Source: Halorubrum sp. JWXQ-INN 858 (lineage in GTDB: Archaea; Halobacteriota; Halobacteria; Halobacteriales; Haloferacaceae). Taken from it: 64,000 nt of DNA. A program made the translations under genes and the position numbers. Below are positions 40,644-49,447 of this stretch, piece by piece; the stretch's first letter is position 1; each line of letters opens with the position of its first letter. The stretch covers positions 17,353 to 81,352 of the forward strand of contig NZ_WUAX01000001.1 of NCBI RefSeq assembly GCF_009806985.1, in the 5' to 3' direction. The notes below the pieces were generated by a model. The model was not told the DNA's origin, searched no databases, and saw only the letters and a list, made by a program, of their open reading frames with translations.

Positions 40644-40799
40644 TCAGCGCCGCTCCCCGAGCGCGATGTCGAGCGCGTCTTGATAGCGCCCGTCGTCGAT
40701 CGCGAGCCGTGCACGCTCCGCGACGGCCGACGAGACACGACCCGCACGGTCCAAGTCGTCGACGAGAGCTCGCACGTTTCTGGCTTCCCACTCGGTCAT
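40644..40799 (-). CDS. Small haloarchaeal protein of 51 residues
   Basis: This ORF starts MTEWEARNVRALVDDLDRAG and ends ALDIALGERR. It is acidic and predicted helical, with the codon bias of surrounding host genes, so it is likely real although short. Its stop lies 54 bases beyond the target duplication, so the transposon inserted just downstream of it. Function is unknown. Confidence 0.58.
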   Translation of the reverse strand: MTEWEARNVRALVDDLDRAGRVSSAVAERARLAIDDGRYQDALDIALGERR

Positions 40800-41012
40800 G
40801 TCCGAGCCGACGACCGCCCGACGGTTAGTACGGGACGCCCGTTCGCCCCGATTCAGTCGAGTTATCCCGGTTTGGCTCGCCGTACCGACCGGTAGTCCCG
40901 TCGTATCGGTTCCCGATCACGGTCGGCCGTCGATGGATCGGCCGTCGGTGAGTCGGCCGTCGATGGGTCGGCTCGACGGCGCGTTTAAGTAGCCGACGGC
41001 GGAGTCGTCCGT

Positions 41013-41558
41013 ATGGACGACCTCGCGTGGGAAACGACCGACACCGAGATCGAGTACCGCTGTCCCGGCTTCGACGTCCGCCGCGACGACGTTCGGTTCC
41101 CGGACGGGACGGACGCGGCGTTCCACTACGTCGACGAGCCGCCCGCGGTCGTCGTCCTCCCGTTCACGCCGGCGGGCGACGTCGTCGTCATCGACGAGTG
41201 GCGGCAGGCCGTCGGTCGGGTGAATCACGGGCTCCCCGCCGGCACCGTCGAACCGTCCGACGCCGACGACCTCGAGCGCGCGGCCGCCCGGGAGCTCGCC
41301 GAGGAGACCGGGTACGAGGCGGCCGCCTTCGAGCACCTGATCACCGTCGAGCCGACGAACGGGGTGTCCGACTCCGTTCACCACCACTTCCTCGCCACCG
41401 GGTGTGAGCCGACGGCCGAGCGCGACCTCGATCACAACGAGTCGATCAGCGTCGACGTCGTCGACTACGACGACCTGCTCGCCGGGGTCGTCGACGGCCA
41501 CCTCCGCGACGGTCGGACCGCGACCGCGGTGTTACAGTACGAGCTCACGCGTCGCTGA
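41013..41558 (+). CDS. NUDIX hydrolase (ADP-ribose pyrophosphatase-like)
   Basis: The 181-residue enzyme has the Nudix box G-x5-E-x7-REL-x2-E-x-G beginning at GTVEPSDADDLERAAARELA near residue 75. The front domain (FHYVDEPPAVVVLPFTPAGDVVVIDEWRQ) resembles ADP-ribose pyrophosphatases. It would hydrolyse ADP-ribose or a related nucleoside diphosphate derivative. A gcgtttaag TATA-like element lies 22-30 bases upstream. Confidence 0.88.
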   Translation: MDDLAWETTDTEIEYRCPGFDVRRDDVRFPDGTDAAFHYVDEPPAVVVLPFTPAGDVVVIDEWRQAVGRVNHGLPAGTVEPSDADDLERAAARELAEETGYEAAAFEHLITVEPTNGVSDSVHHHFLATGCEPTAERDLDHNESISVDVVDYDDLLAGVVDGHLRDGRTATAVLQYELTRR

Positions 41559-41589
41559 CGCGCCGGGTGCGGGCCCGCTGGATGGCGAC

Positions 41590-41659
41590 GAACGGAGGGA
41601 AACGAACGGAGGGAAACGAACGGAGGGAAACGGACGGAAGGAAACGGACGGGAGGAAAG
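41590..41659. repeat. 14-bp tandem repeat, five copies
   Basis: Three identical gaacggagggaaac units (from 41590) are followed by two variants. A 14-bp period cannot keep a reading frame, supporting a noncoding minisatellite. Confidence 0.85.
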
Positions 41660-41711
41660 GACTGCTCACGGGACGGACAACCCTTTGACCGTTCGTTCCC
41701 AACGACGACCG

Positions 41712-42644
41712 ATGACGGACACCTCCCGCGACGACGATCCCGTCGCCCCGTCGGCCGGCGACGGCGGTGACGGCGACGACGCCGTCGATCCCTCCGGAAC
41801 GACACCGCCCGACACGGACGGCGGCGACGCCGCCGACCCCCTCGATACCGATCAGAGCACCGGGGATGCCTCGGGCGACTCTCCGGCCGTCGCGATCGCC
41901 GCGGCGCTCGGGCTCGGCGTGCTCGGCCCGCTCATCGCGTTGGTCGGCGGGATCGGCGTCTTCGCGCTCGACGTCGTCTTCGAGCTCTCGCTCGTGGCCC
42001 AGCTCGTGCTCACCCTGTTCGTCGGCCAGTACGTCGCGTTCGCCGGGCTGGCCGTCGCGTACCTGGCCTGGCGCGGGCTCGACCGGTCGGGGATCGTCGA
42101 GTATCTCGGCGTCCGCCGTCCCTCCCTGTTGGAGCTGGGGATCGTCGTCGTCGGGTGGGTCGCCATCCTGATCTCCGTGATCGGGATCTCGGTGATCATC
42201 CAGCTCATCGGGGTCGAGACCGCGGCGAACCAGAGCGCTGAGGTCGCCCTCCAGAACCCGGCGATCGTCCCGCTGTTCATCCTGGCGTCGTTCCTCGTGA
42301 TCGGACCGTGCGAGGAGCTCCTCTACCGGGGCGTCGTCCAAGGGCGGCTCCGCGAGTCGCTGCCGGCCGCCCCTTCTATCGTCATCGCCTCCGCGATCTT
42401 CGCGCTCATCCACGTGATGGCGCTGACCGGCGGGATCACGGGGCGGCTCACGACCGTCGCGATCCTCTTTTTCCCCAGCCTGATCTTCGGCGTGGTGTAC
42501 GAGTACACGGGGAACATCGTCGTCCCGTCGCTGTTACACGGCCTCCACAACGCCGTGATCTTCACGCTGTTGTACGTCAGCGTGGTGTACTTCGACGAAC
42601 TGGAGGAGATGGCGGAGGCGGGAGCGACGCTCCTGCCGGTGTGA
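41712..42644 (+). CDS. CPBP-family intramembrane metalloprotease
   Basis: This 310-residue protein has an acidic cytosolic N-terminus (residues 1-55) and about seven hydrophobic segments. The Abi/CPBP motifs are present as CEELLYRG near residue 200, FALIH near 230 and HGLHN near 275, which supply the glutamates and histidines of the membrane-embedded active site. Substrates are unknown; relatives process prenylated or bacteriocin-like peptides. Confidence 0.9.
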   Translation: MTDTSRDDDPVAPSAGDGGDGDDAVDPSGTTPPDTDGGDAADPLDTDQSTGDASGDSPAVAIAAALGLGVLGPLIALVGGIGVFALDVVFELSLVAQLVLTLFVGQYVAFAGLAVAYLAWRGLDRSGIVEYLGVRRPSLLELGIVVVGWVAILISVIGISVIIQLIGVETAANQSAEVALQNPAIVPLFILASFLVIGPCEELLYRGVVQGRLRESLPAAPSIVIASAIFALIHVMALTGGITGRLTTVAILFFPSLIFGVVYEYTGNIVVPSLLHGLHNAVIFTLLYVSVVYFDELEEMAEAGATLLPV

Positions 42645-42756
42645 CGGCTCGGGGCCACGCGGTGACGACGAGGGAAGCGCCCGGCGAGCCGCCCGCACGA
42701 CGGCCGTTACGACGGACGGATGACGACGCGCGACGGCCGCACGGCTCGGGGTCGTT

Positions 42757-43175
42757 GGCGGACTGAGGGGAGTAAGCCCCCTTCGGTTCATCCCGACATT
42801 CGGCTAAGCGTCCGTGCCGTGGCCGGACTACCTGATGGCACGGACTTGCACCGGCGAGGATTCGCCGTTCCATCCGTTCCCGCCCGTCGCCCGCGCGGCG
42901 GTGCCGCGCGGCCCGGGCGTGGCGTCGGTCGCCACGCGCCCTCGGTGGGTTAACTCCCTTCCCTTGCGGGTCGGTTCGCGCGTTCGCGGGCGAACCCGTG
43001 AACGCCGGCGGCCGCCGACGGCGGCCGCGCGCACCTCATCGGTCGGGGCGGGGGGTGTCGTTGCTGTTCCAGAGCCAGCCGTCTCCGACTCCGGGCGTGT
43101 GCCCGGTCGCCCGTCCGGCCGGTGGGGGGACTTTCCTCATGCGTGTGCACGGGAGTCGGGCTCCCTCTGTCCACC
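42757..43175 (-). ncRNA. rnpB: RNase P RNA
   Basis: Read on the minus strand, this roughly 419-nt RNA has the 5' pairing arm GGTGGACAGAGGGAG, matching the 3' strand CTCCCCTCAGTCCGCC (helix P1). The CR-I consensus ATGAGGAAAGTCC lies near the 5' end and an AAGGGGGCTTACTCCCC end near the 3' terminus. It is the catalytic RNA that matures tRNA 5' ends. A TATA box 25 bases upstream of the proposed 5' end supports the boundary. The ends are accurate to a few bases. Confidence 0.88.
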
Positions 43176-43196
43176 GATCGGTACCCAACGACGACC

Positions 43197-43203
43197 AATA
43201 AGG
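43197..43203 (-). promoter_or_regulatory. TATA element of the RNase P RNA gene
   Basis: On the minus strand ccttatt is centred about 25 bases upstream of the inferred RNase P RNA 5' end at 43175. The rest of 43204-43379 holds no gene that I can see. Confidence 0.55.
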
Positions 43204-43379
43204 GGTTCGGTCGGTCGGACCCCGACCCGGCGCGGAAAGGTTACCGAACTGTCAAGCGTCCCTCGGACGCCCGTAGATCGAACCATACCGTCCCTGGTCC
43301 GTGTTCCCGGCCGTAGCGTCCCTCACGAACGTTCATCGACAAGGGAAGCGTTCAAGTCGTCAGCAGCACAAGCGGAGGT

Positions 43380-43982
43380 ATGTCCGAGGCCCAGACCGTT
43401 CAGCTTTCCTACGACGACGGGGCACGAGCGGTCGAACTCGCGCGAGAGGCAGTCGAGTCGTTCGTTCGACAGGGACAGCGGGAACAACCCGGCAGCATGC
43501 GGGAGGCGTTCTACGCCCGAACGGGTGCGTTCGTCCGCCTCCAGTCGACCCGTGGTCGCGGTCGGCTTCGGGGCTGTGCGGGCGCGTGGGACTCCTCCGA
43601 TCAGTTGGGCCACTCTATCGTCGAGGCGGCGATCCAGGCGGCGTCCGGCGACTCCTGCGGGTCCGAGGTCGAACCCAAGGAGCTCGACAACATCACCGTC
43701 TCCGTCTGTATCGTCTCGAACACCGTCCTCACCAACGACCCGCTCGCGGACCTCGAGCTCGGAACCCACGGCGTCGCGGTCGACGGCGGCAACTCCCACG
43801 GCTGGCTCTATCCGACCCTTCCGGTGGAGAACGGCTGGTCCGGCGCTGAGTTCCTCTCACGCGCGTGCCGGAAGGCGAAGCTCTCCCCGAACGCCTGGCA
43901 GGACGAGGACACGATGGTGACGCTTATCGAGGGGCAGGTGTTCCGCGAGCGCCCCGACGGCGGCGCCGTCGAGGAGCTGTAG
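43380..43982 (+). CDS. AMMECR1-family protein (TIGR00296)
   Basis: This 200-residue member of the AMMECR1 family has GRGRLRGCAGAWDSSDQLGHSI near residue 58, matching the conserved LRGCIG signature, and SHGWLYPTLPVENGWSGAEF near 140. The biochemical role is unknown across all domains of life; in archaea it is often linked with MEMO-like proteins, which are not visible here. Confidence 0.9.
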   Translation: MSEAQTVQLSYDDGARAVELAREAVESFVRQGQREQPGSMREAFYARTGAFVRLQSTRGRGRLRGCAGAWDSSDQLGHSIVEAAIQAASGDSCGSEVEPKELDNITVSVCIVSNTVLTNDPLADLELGTHGVAVDGGNSHGWLYPTLPVENGWSGAEFLSRACRKAKLSPNAWQDEDTMVTLIEGQVFRERPDGGAVEEL

Positions 43983-44019
43983 GCCGCACCCGCCGTCACG
44001 ACCGTTCGGTCGGCCCGAC

Positions 44020-45201
44020 TCAGTCCCCGCCGGCTCCCGTTTCTCCGGCGTATCCGACCCGCTCCGCGTCCGCGAGCGCCCGCTGCGTCGCGGCGTCGAG
44101 GTCGAACGCCTCCGCGCCCCCGTCGACGAGCTCCCCGTCCCGGAGGAGCGGGCGCAGCAGCGGCTCGCCGCCCTCGGGGCCCGGTCGGTCGGCGAGGACG
44201 ACCGCGTGACCGCCGTCAGCGGTGCGGTACACCTCCTTCGTCCCCGAGAGCTTCCCGCGTTTCGCGCCCGGGCGGTCGTCGACGGAGACGATGTCGAGCG
44301 CGAAGTCGACCGGATCGGCGTTCGAGACGTACCCGCCGACGCCGAAGCCGTCGACCACGTCGGCCAGCTCGCGGAGGTCGGCGGGACCGAGCCCGCCGGA
44401 GACGTACACGTCGACGTCGTCGTGGTCGCGGGCGCCGAGCTCCCACTGGACCTCGCGGATGATGTGTCTGAAGTCGCCGCGCCGCGACCCCGTCGTGTCG
44501 AGGCGCACGCCTGCGAGCCGGTCGCCGAGCGCCTCGACCGCGCGGAGGACCTCGTCGCGTTCGTCGGTGTAGGTGTCACACAGCGCGATCCGGGGGACCG
44601 ACTCGTCGACGGCGTCGTCGAACGCGCGCCACGCCGCCTCCTGCTCGCCCGGCCCGAAACAGATCATCAGTGCGTGCGGCATCGTCCCGGACGCCTCCCG
44701 TCCGATCAGGTCGCCGGCGGCGACGTGTGAGAACCCGTCGAACCCGCCAACCAGCGCCGATCGCTCCACCGTCGCGGCCATCGCCGGATGGACGTGTCGC
44801 GCCCCGAACGACAGGACGCTCGCGTCCGGCGCGGCCACGCGACAGTCGAGCGCGGCGGTGGCGATCCCCGACGCGTGCGAGAGGAACCCCAGAAGCGACG
44901 TCTCCAGCCGCGCGAACTCGAGGTACTCCCCTTCGATGCGCATCACCGGCCCGCCGTCGAACAGCCGTCCCTCGGGGATCGCGTCGACGTCGACGTCACG
45001 GCCCTCGAGCAGCGCGACCGCGTTCTCGAGCCCGGCGAACAGCTCGAACTCCCCGTCCGGGAACTGGTCCGCCGTCACCTCGACGACGACGCGGGGGTTT
45101 CGGCCGGCCGCCTCCAGGGTCGCCTCCGTCCGCTCGAAGTAGGCGTCGGTCGCCCGTCCCTCGCGGATCGCGTCGGCGTCGACGATGTCGAACTCCGTCA
45201 T
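44020..45201 (-). CDS. pncB: Nicotinate phosphoribosyltransferase
   Basis: The 393-residue enzyme joins nicotinate to PRPP to form nicotinate mononucleotide for NAD salvage. The signature CRVAAPDASVLSFGARHVHP near residue 120 and RLDTTGSRRGDF near 230 carry the substrate and phosphoribosyl contacts, and DVYVSGGLGPADLRELAD belongs to the barrel. The ATG lies inside a plausible promoter region with an inverted repeat about 100 bases upstream. Confidence 0.92.
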   Translation of the reverse strand: MTEFDIVDADAIREGRATDAYFERTEATLEAAGRNPRVVVEVTADQFPDGEFELFAGLENAVALLEGRDVDVDAIPEGRLFDGGPVMRIEGEYLEFARLETSLLGFLSHASGIATAALDCRVAAPDASVLSFGARHVHPAMAATVERSALVGGFDGFSHVAAGDLIGREASGTMPHALMICFGPGEQEAAWRAFDDAVDESVPRIALCDTYTDERDEVLRAVEALGDRLAGVRLDTTGSRRGDFRHIIREVQWELGARDHDDVDVYVSGGLGPADLRELADVVDGFGVGGYVSNADPVDFALDIVSVDDRPGAKRGKLSGTKEVYRTADGGHAVVLADRPGPEGGEPLLRPLLRDGELVDGGAEAFDLDAATQRALADAERVGYAGETGAGGD

Positions 45202-45624
45202 GACGTGAGGTTTTCCGGGCGGACACGAAAAGGGTCCGGGTCACGGGTGAGCTCGCCCGCGTCGCGTTCGGAAAGCCGCCGGCTCGGCGGTGTCGGAACC
45301 GCACTGTCGCCCGCGACACTAACGACCGGTCTCATCTCCGGCGGCGTGCCGTGTCGACCGGGAAACCCTCGTGGCGGGCGACCGCCTACGTGGCGGCGGA
45401 CGTGTCGCCGGCGGACCGGCGACCGATATGTACCGTGCCTGGGTTCTCCGCGTCGTCATCGCTCCCGTCCGGGAGTACTCGCGCGGGGACTTGTGGCACG
45501 CGACCGGTGGTAGCCGTCGGGGACGGTTAAAGGGTCCGACGCGTCGATGTCGGTCCTAAACGTTGATACGCCGGATCCGTCCCGAACGCCGATACGCCGA
45601 GTCCGTCCCGAACGCCCGTCCTCC
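45202..45624. other. Gap between convergent and divergent genes, no gene seen
   Basis: The only structure I see in this 423-base gap is a perfect 6-2-6 inverted repeat at 45305-45318 (TGTCGC-CC-GCGACA), about 110 bases upstream of the pncB start. The short open frames here lack family patterns. Confidence 0.45.
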
Positions 45625-47289
45625 TCACTCGCCTTTCTCGCTGCCGGCGACGCGGACGGGTCCGTCGTCAGCGTCTCGCGGTTCGTTCACGGAGACGGGG
45701 TCGATCCCGCGGCGGCGGGCGTCGAACTCCGAGAGGACGTACACCAGAGCGACGAGGAGGACCACGCCGATCGGGAGCAGGACCAGCGGCGTGATCCCCG
45801 TGAGCCCCCAGACGAGCAGGAGCCCGACGGCGACGCTCCCGACCGTGACCGCGTAGTACAGCTGCGTGCGGACGTGGTCGATGAGGTCCGCGCCGGTGAA
45901 CGTCGCCGACAGCACGGAGGTGTCGGAGATCGGCGAGCTGTGGTCGCCGAAGATCGCGCCCGAGAAGATGACGCCGACCATCACCGCCACCAGCGTGTGG
46001 CCCTCCGCGCCGCCGCCGCTGATCTCCCAGGCGACCGGGACGGCGATCGGGGTCATGATCCCCATCGTCCCCCACGAAGTTCCGGTCGAGAAGGCGATGA
46101 ACGCGGCAACGACCAACACGAGCGCGGGCAACACCGACTGCGGCACCGTGCCGACGGTCGCGTCCGCGACGTAGCTGCCCGTCTCCAGCGCTGAGATGAC
46201 CTCGCCGATCCCCCACGCGAGCGCCAGGATGGACACCGCCGTGAGCATGATCCCGAACCCGTCGATGGTGTACTCGGTCGCGTCGGCGACCCCGAAGATC
46301 CCGTACGCCTTCCCGAGCACGAAGCCGGAGACGACCATCGCGAACGCGCCGATCATGAGCGCGGTCGCGTAGTCGGCGTCGATGACGGCGGTCCACAGTT
46401 GGTCGCCCGCGGTACTCGGGTCGGTCACGAGCGTGACCGCGGAGAGCCCGCCCGTCCAGAACGCCGTGCCCACCGTGACCGCGATGAGCACGGCGACCGG
46501 GAGGAAGAAGTTGATCAGCCGCGGGGTCGACGCGGGGGGCTCGCCGAGGTCCGCGGCCACGTCCTGCATCGGGACGGCCTCGTCACGGGTCACCTTCCCC
46601 TCCGTCCACGACCGGTGTTCGGCGGTGAGCATCTCCCCGTAGTCGCGCCGCCAGAGGACGATGATGACGACCATGGCGATCGCGAGAATGGAGTACATGT
46701 TGAAGGGAATCGAGTTCAGAAACACCTCGAACGTGCTGGGGCGGTCCGCGGCGGCGACGCCGGCCTCCGCGTACCCCTCGTCGATGAGCGACAGCTGGAA
46801 CGCGACCCACGAGGAGATGCCGAGCGTCGCCACCGGGGCCGCGGTGGAGTCGACGATGTACGAGAGCTTCTCCCTGGAGATCCGCAGCTGGTCGGAGACG
46901 TCCTTCATCGTGGAGCCGACGATGGCGGTGTTGGCGTAGTCGTCGAAGAAGAGGACGACCCCGAGCCCCCACGCCGCCAGTCCCGCCTTGCGCTGGGTGT
47001 CGAGCCGCTTGACGGCCCAGTCGCGCACGGCGTACGTGCCGCCGAGGTTCCACACCATCGCGACCCCGGAGCCGAGGAGCAGGGTGAACACGATGATCGT
47101 CGCGTGGAAGTCGTCGGCGATCGCGGCGACGATCCACTCGAACGTCTGGACGATCCCGAGCCCGCCGGTGTAGATGACCGCCCCCGACCAGATGCCGAGG
47201 AACAGCGACAACACCGCTTTCCGGGTGATGATCGCCAGGACGATAGCGAGCAGCGGCGGGACGATCGACAGCGCTCCGAACTCGGACAT
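45625..47289 (-). CDS. nhaC: Na+/H+ antiporter, NhaC family
   Basis: The 554-residue antiporter has about 11-12 hydrophobic spans and conserved stretches VVLFFDDYANTAIVGSTMKDV near residue 110, PVATLGISSW, SGAIFGDHSSPISDTSVLSA and AFSTGTSWGTMG. It would exchange sodium for protons across the cytoplasmic membrane. ATG 47289 gives the family N-terminus (SEFGALSIVPPLLAIVLAI); the longer frame has no homology. Confidence 0.93.
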   Translation of the reverse strand: MSEFGALSIVPPLLAIVLAIITRKAVLSLFLGIWSGAVIYTGGLGIVQTFEWIVAAIADDFHATIIVFTLLLGSGVAMVWNLGGTYAVRDWAVKRLDTQRKAGLAAWGLGVVLFFDDYANTAIVGSTMKDVSDQLRISREKLSYIVDSTAAPVATLGISSWVAFQLSLIDEGYAEAGVAAADRPSTFEVFLNSIPFNMYSILAIAMVVIIVLWRRDYGEMLTAEHRSWTEGKVTRDEAVPMQDVAADLGEPPASTPRLINFFLPVAVLIAVTVGTAFWTGGLSAVTLVTDPSTAGDQLWTAVIDADYATALMIGAFAMVVSGFVLGKAYGIFGVADATEYTIDGFGIMLTAVSILALAWGIGEVISALETGSYVADATVGTVPQSVLPALVLVVAAFIAFSTGTSWGTMGIMTPIAVPVAWEISGGGAEGHTLVAVMVGVIFSGAIFGDHSSPISDTSVLSATFTGADLIDHVRTQLYYAVTVGSVAVGLLLVWGLTGITPLVLLPIGVVLLVALVYVLSEFDARRRGIDPVSVNEPRDADDGPVRVAGSEKGE

Positions 47290-47556
47290 GGCAGAGTCCT
47301 GTGTCGGGGAGACACTTAAGTATCGACCTCGTACGGCGATCAGAGACGGTCCCCCGCCGTCGAGTCGGCGGTTTCGCTCCGGATGCTCGTCGGATCGGCG
47401 GCCCTTTCCCCCGTATTTCCGTCGGATAAGCGGCTCCTTCGTCGCCACTCCGGGCTATCGACGAGCCGCCCGGTGGACCGCCGTCGCGCCGCCGCGTGCC
47501 GGCGGGATCGGCGCGTATCCGAACGCACTTACGTGTCTGTGACCCAGTGACGCACA

Positions 47557-48600
47557 ATGTCAGTACGAGTCGGTATCCTCGGTGCGACCGGGGCCGTAGG
47601 CCAACGGTTCATCCAACTGCTCGACGACCACCCGACCTTCGACCTCGCGGCCGTCACCGCGAGCGCCGAGAGCGCGGGGAAGACGTACCGCGAGGCGGCC
47701 AAGTGGCGCGTCGACACGCCGATCCCGGACGACGTCGCCGGGATGGAAGTCGTCGCGACCGACCCCGGCGCGGTCGCCGACGCGGACGTCGACCTGCTGT
47801 TCTCGTCGCTCCCGTCCGGCGTCGCCGCGGAGGTCGAGCCCGCCTTCCTCGAGGAGGGGTACGTCGTCTCCTCGAACTCCTCGAACGACCGGATGGCCGA
47901 GGACGTCCCGCTGACGATCCCCGAGATCAACCCCGAACACCTCGGGCTCATCGACGTGCAGCGCGACGAGCGGGGCTGGGACGGCGCGCTCGTGAAGAAC
48001 CCGAACTGCTCGACGATCACGATGGTCCCGACCCTGGCCGCGCTCGACGAGTTCGGCCTGGAGACGGTCCACGTCTCGACGCTGCAGGCCGTCTCCGGGG
48101 CCGGCTACTCCGGCGTCACGTCGATGGAGATCATCGACAACGCGATCCCGCACATCGGCGGCGAGGAGGAGAAGATGGAGACGGAGTCCCGCAAGCTCCT
48201 CGGCGCGTTCGACGGCGGCGAGGTGCGGCTCCACGACGCCGAGGTCACGGCCTCCTGTAACCGGATCCCGACGCTTGACGGCCACCTCGAGAACGTGTTC
48301 GCGGAGCTCGACGCCGATCCCTCCCGCGAGGAGATCCGCGCGGCGATGGAGGGCTTCGAGAGCGCCGACCTGTACAGCTCGCCCGACCAGCTGATCAAGG
48401 TGTTCGGCGACGACGAGCCCGACCGGCCACAGCCTCGCCTCGACCGCACGTACGCGGGCGGGATGGGGATCGTCGCCGGCGGCGTACAACACACCGCCGC
48501 GGGGATCAAGTACAACTGCCTCGCGCACAACACGGTCCGCGGCGCGGCGGGCGCGTCGCTGCTGAACGGCGAACTGCTCGTCGAGGAAGGGTACGTCTAA
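47557..48600 (+). CDS. asd: Aspartate-semialdehyde dehydrogenase
   Basis: The 347-residue enzyme makes aspartate semialdehyde for lysine, threonine and methionine synthesis. The NADP-binding GILGATGAVGQRF is at the N-terminus, the active-site Cys is in KNPNCSTITM near residue 149, and QAVSGAGYSGV follows. The length and layout match the archaeal-type enzyme. The start ATG is clear and no other pathway genes are near. Confidence 0.95.
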   Translation: MSVRVGILGATGAVGQRFIQLLDDHPTFDLAAVTASAESAGKTYREAAKWRVDTPIPDDVAGMEVVATDPGAVADADVDLLFSSLPSGVAAEVEPAFLEEGYVVSSNSSNDRMAEDVPLTIPEINPEHLGLIDVQRDERGWDGALVKNPNCSTITMVPTLAALDEFGLETVHVSTLQAVSGAGYSGVTSMEIIDNAIPHIGGEEEKMETESRKLLGAFDGGEVRLHDAEVTASCNRIPTLDGHLENVFAELDADPSREEIRAAMEGFESADLYSSPDQLIKVFGDDEPDRPQPRLDRTYAGGMGIVAGGVQHTAAGIKYNCLAHNTVRGAAGASLLNGELLVEEGYV

Positions 48601-48651
48601 CCGCGCGGTTCCGCACTCCGTCGGCCCGGCGCTCGTGGCTCGTCTCCAGCG

Positions 48652-49026
48652 TCACTTCGCCGACTCGAGGCTCACCGTCGCACCGCCCGACAGCGACCGG
48701 AGGGGTGCGACCTCGTCGATCTCGGCGACCACGTTCACCGGGCTCGCCGCGCGCGGTTCCGCACCGTCGCTCGCGGGCGTCGGTCCCCAGAAGAGACACA
48801 GCGCGTTCCCCTGCGGCCAGTACGCGACCGCGCCGACGGGGACCGTTTCGCGGGCGTTCTCCGCCGGGACGTCGACCGGGGTACGGACGTACAGTTCATC
48901 GCCCCAGCGGCTCGCTTCGCCGGCGATCGGGAGGGCGTCCGCGATCGCGTCCCGCGTCGTCGGCGCGTCGTCGGTCCAGGTCGCCCGCAGCGTGTGATCG
49001 CCGACGCGGATCGTCAGGTCGCTCAT
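48652..49026 (-). CDS. Cyclophilin-like fold protein
   Basis: This 124-residue protein resembles the small cyclophilin-like beta-barrel family (TM1367 type). The segments GDELYVRTPVDVP, VGAVAYWPQGNALCLFWGPTPAS and NVVAEIDEV correspond to its strands. Peptidyl-prolyl isomerase activity is not established for this family. ATG 49026 gives the compact family start; an in-frame GTG further upstream is less likely. Confidence 0.8.
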   Translation of the reverse strand: MSDLTIRVGDHTLRATWTDDAPTTRDAIADALPIAGEASRWGDELYVRTPVDVPAENARETVPVGAVAYWPQGNALCLFWGPTPASDGAEPRAASPVNVVAEIDEVAPLRSLSGGATVSLESAK

Positions 49027-49447
49027 GGGGCCGCCGTCGCGGCCGGACGACTTGATACTCACGCCGACGGCGCTGTTGAACGCCTCTCCTGACGACACGT
49101 CCTCGTCCGCAAGGGCCGATCGCTGAAGGATGCGGACCGACCGATCCGCCACGAGCCGTGTTTATAAGTGATGGCGGGAGATACCGTTGATACTTATAAG
49201 CGGTTATGACAGAACGGCGGAGGCGGCGGAGGTGGCGGGGGCAGCGGGGGCGGTGTGGCGATGAACGAGGAGCGAATCCCGTACCGTGTCGTACCCGTGC
49301 TCTACTCCTACCGTACCCGTCGTCCCGAACCGCGGCCTCACCCTCCCCAACCTCGCCGCGGCTGCTTTATAAGCAGCCGCGGGCTCCCTCGCGCGCGTTT
49401 CTCGCGCGCGCCGACCGCGTTCTCTCGCAGACGCCGACCGGCTCGGC
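49027..49447. other. Gap with hairpins and Gly-codon-like repeats, no gene seen
   Basis: This gap has A/T-rich TATA-like elements near 49159-49168 and 49190-49198, a ggcggaggt-type simple repeat at 49211-49252, and two strong hairpins (see next entry and gcgcgc-N7-gcgcgc near 49390-49410). I find no convincing protein or known RNA in it. Confidence 0.45.
49356..49382. terminator. 27-base perfect hairpin downstream of the HBD/ECH fusion gene
   Basis: The arms CCGCGGCTGCTT and AAGCAGCCGCGG pair exactly around a 3-base TAT loop. The hairpin lies about 65 bases after the stop of the fusion gene on the minus strand, so it may mark the 3' end or stabilise its mRNA. Confidence 0.5.

Noticed and set aside
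40444..40683. 79-residue frame crossing the right end of the transposon-like element
   Set aside because: It spans the terminal repeat and target duplication, so it cannot be an ancestral gene; it is likely an IS-end remnant fused to flank by chance.
42814..43920. Long open frame across the RNase P RNA and the AMMECR1 gene
   Set aside because: It crosses a structural RNA and a well-supported protein gene in another frame; the product is Arg/Ser/Pro-rich without a fold.
45371..45559. 62-residue frame between pncB and nhaC
   Set aside because: No family pattern, no promoter-like element upstream and composition typical of noncoding gaps here.
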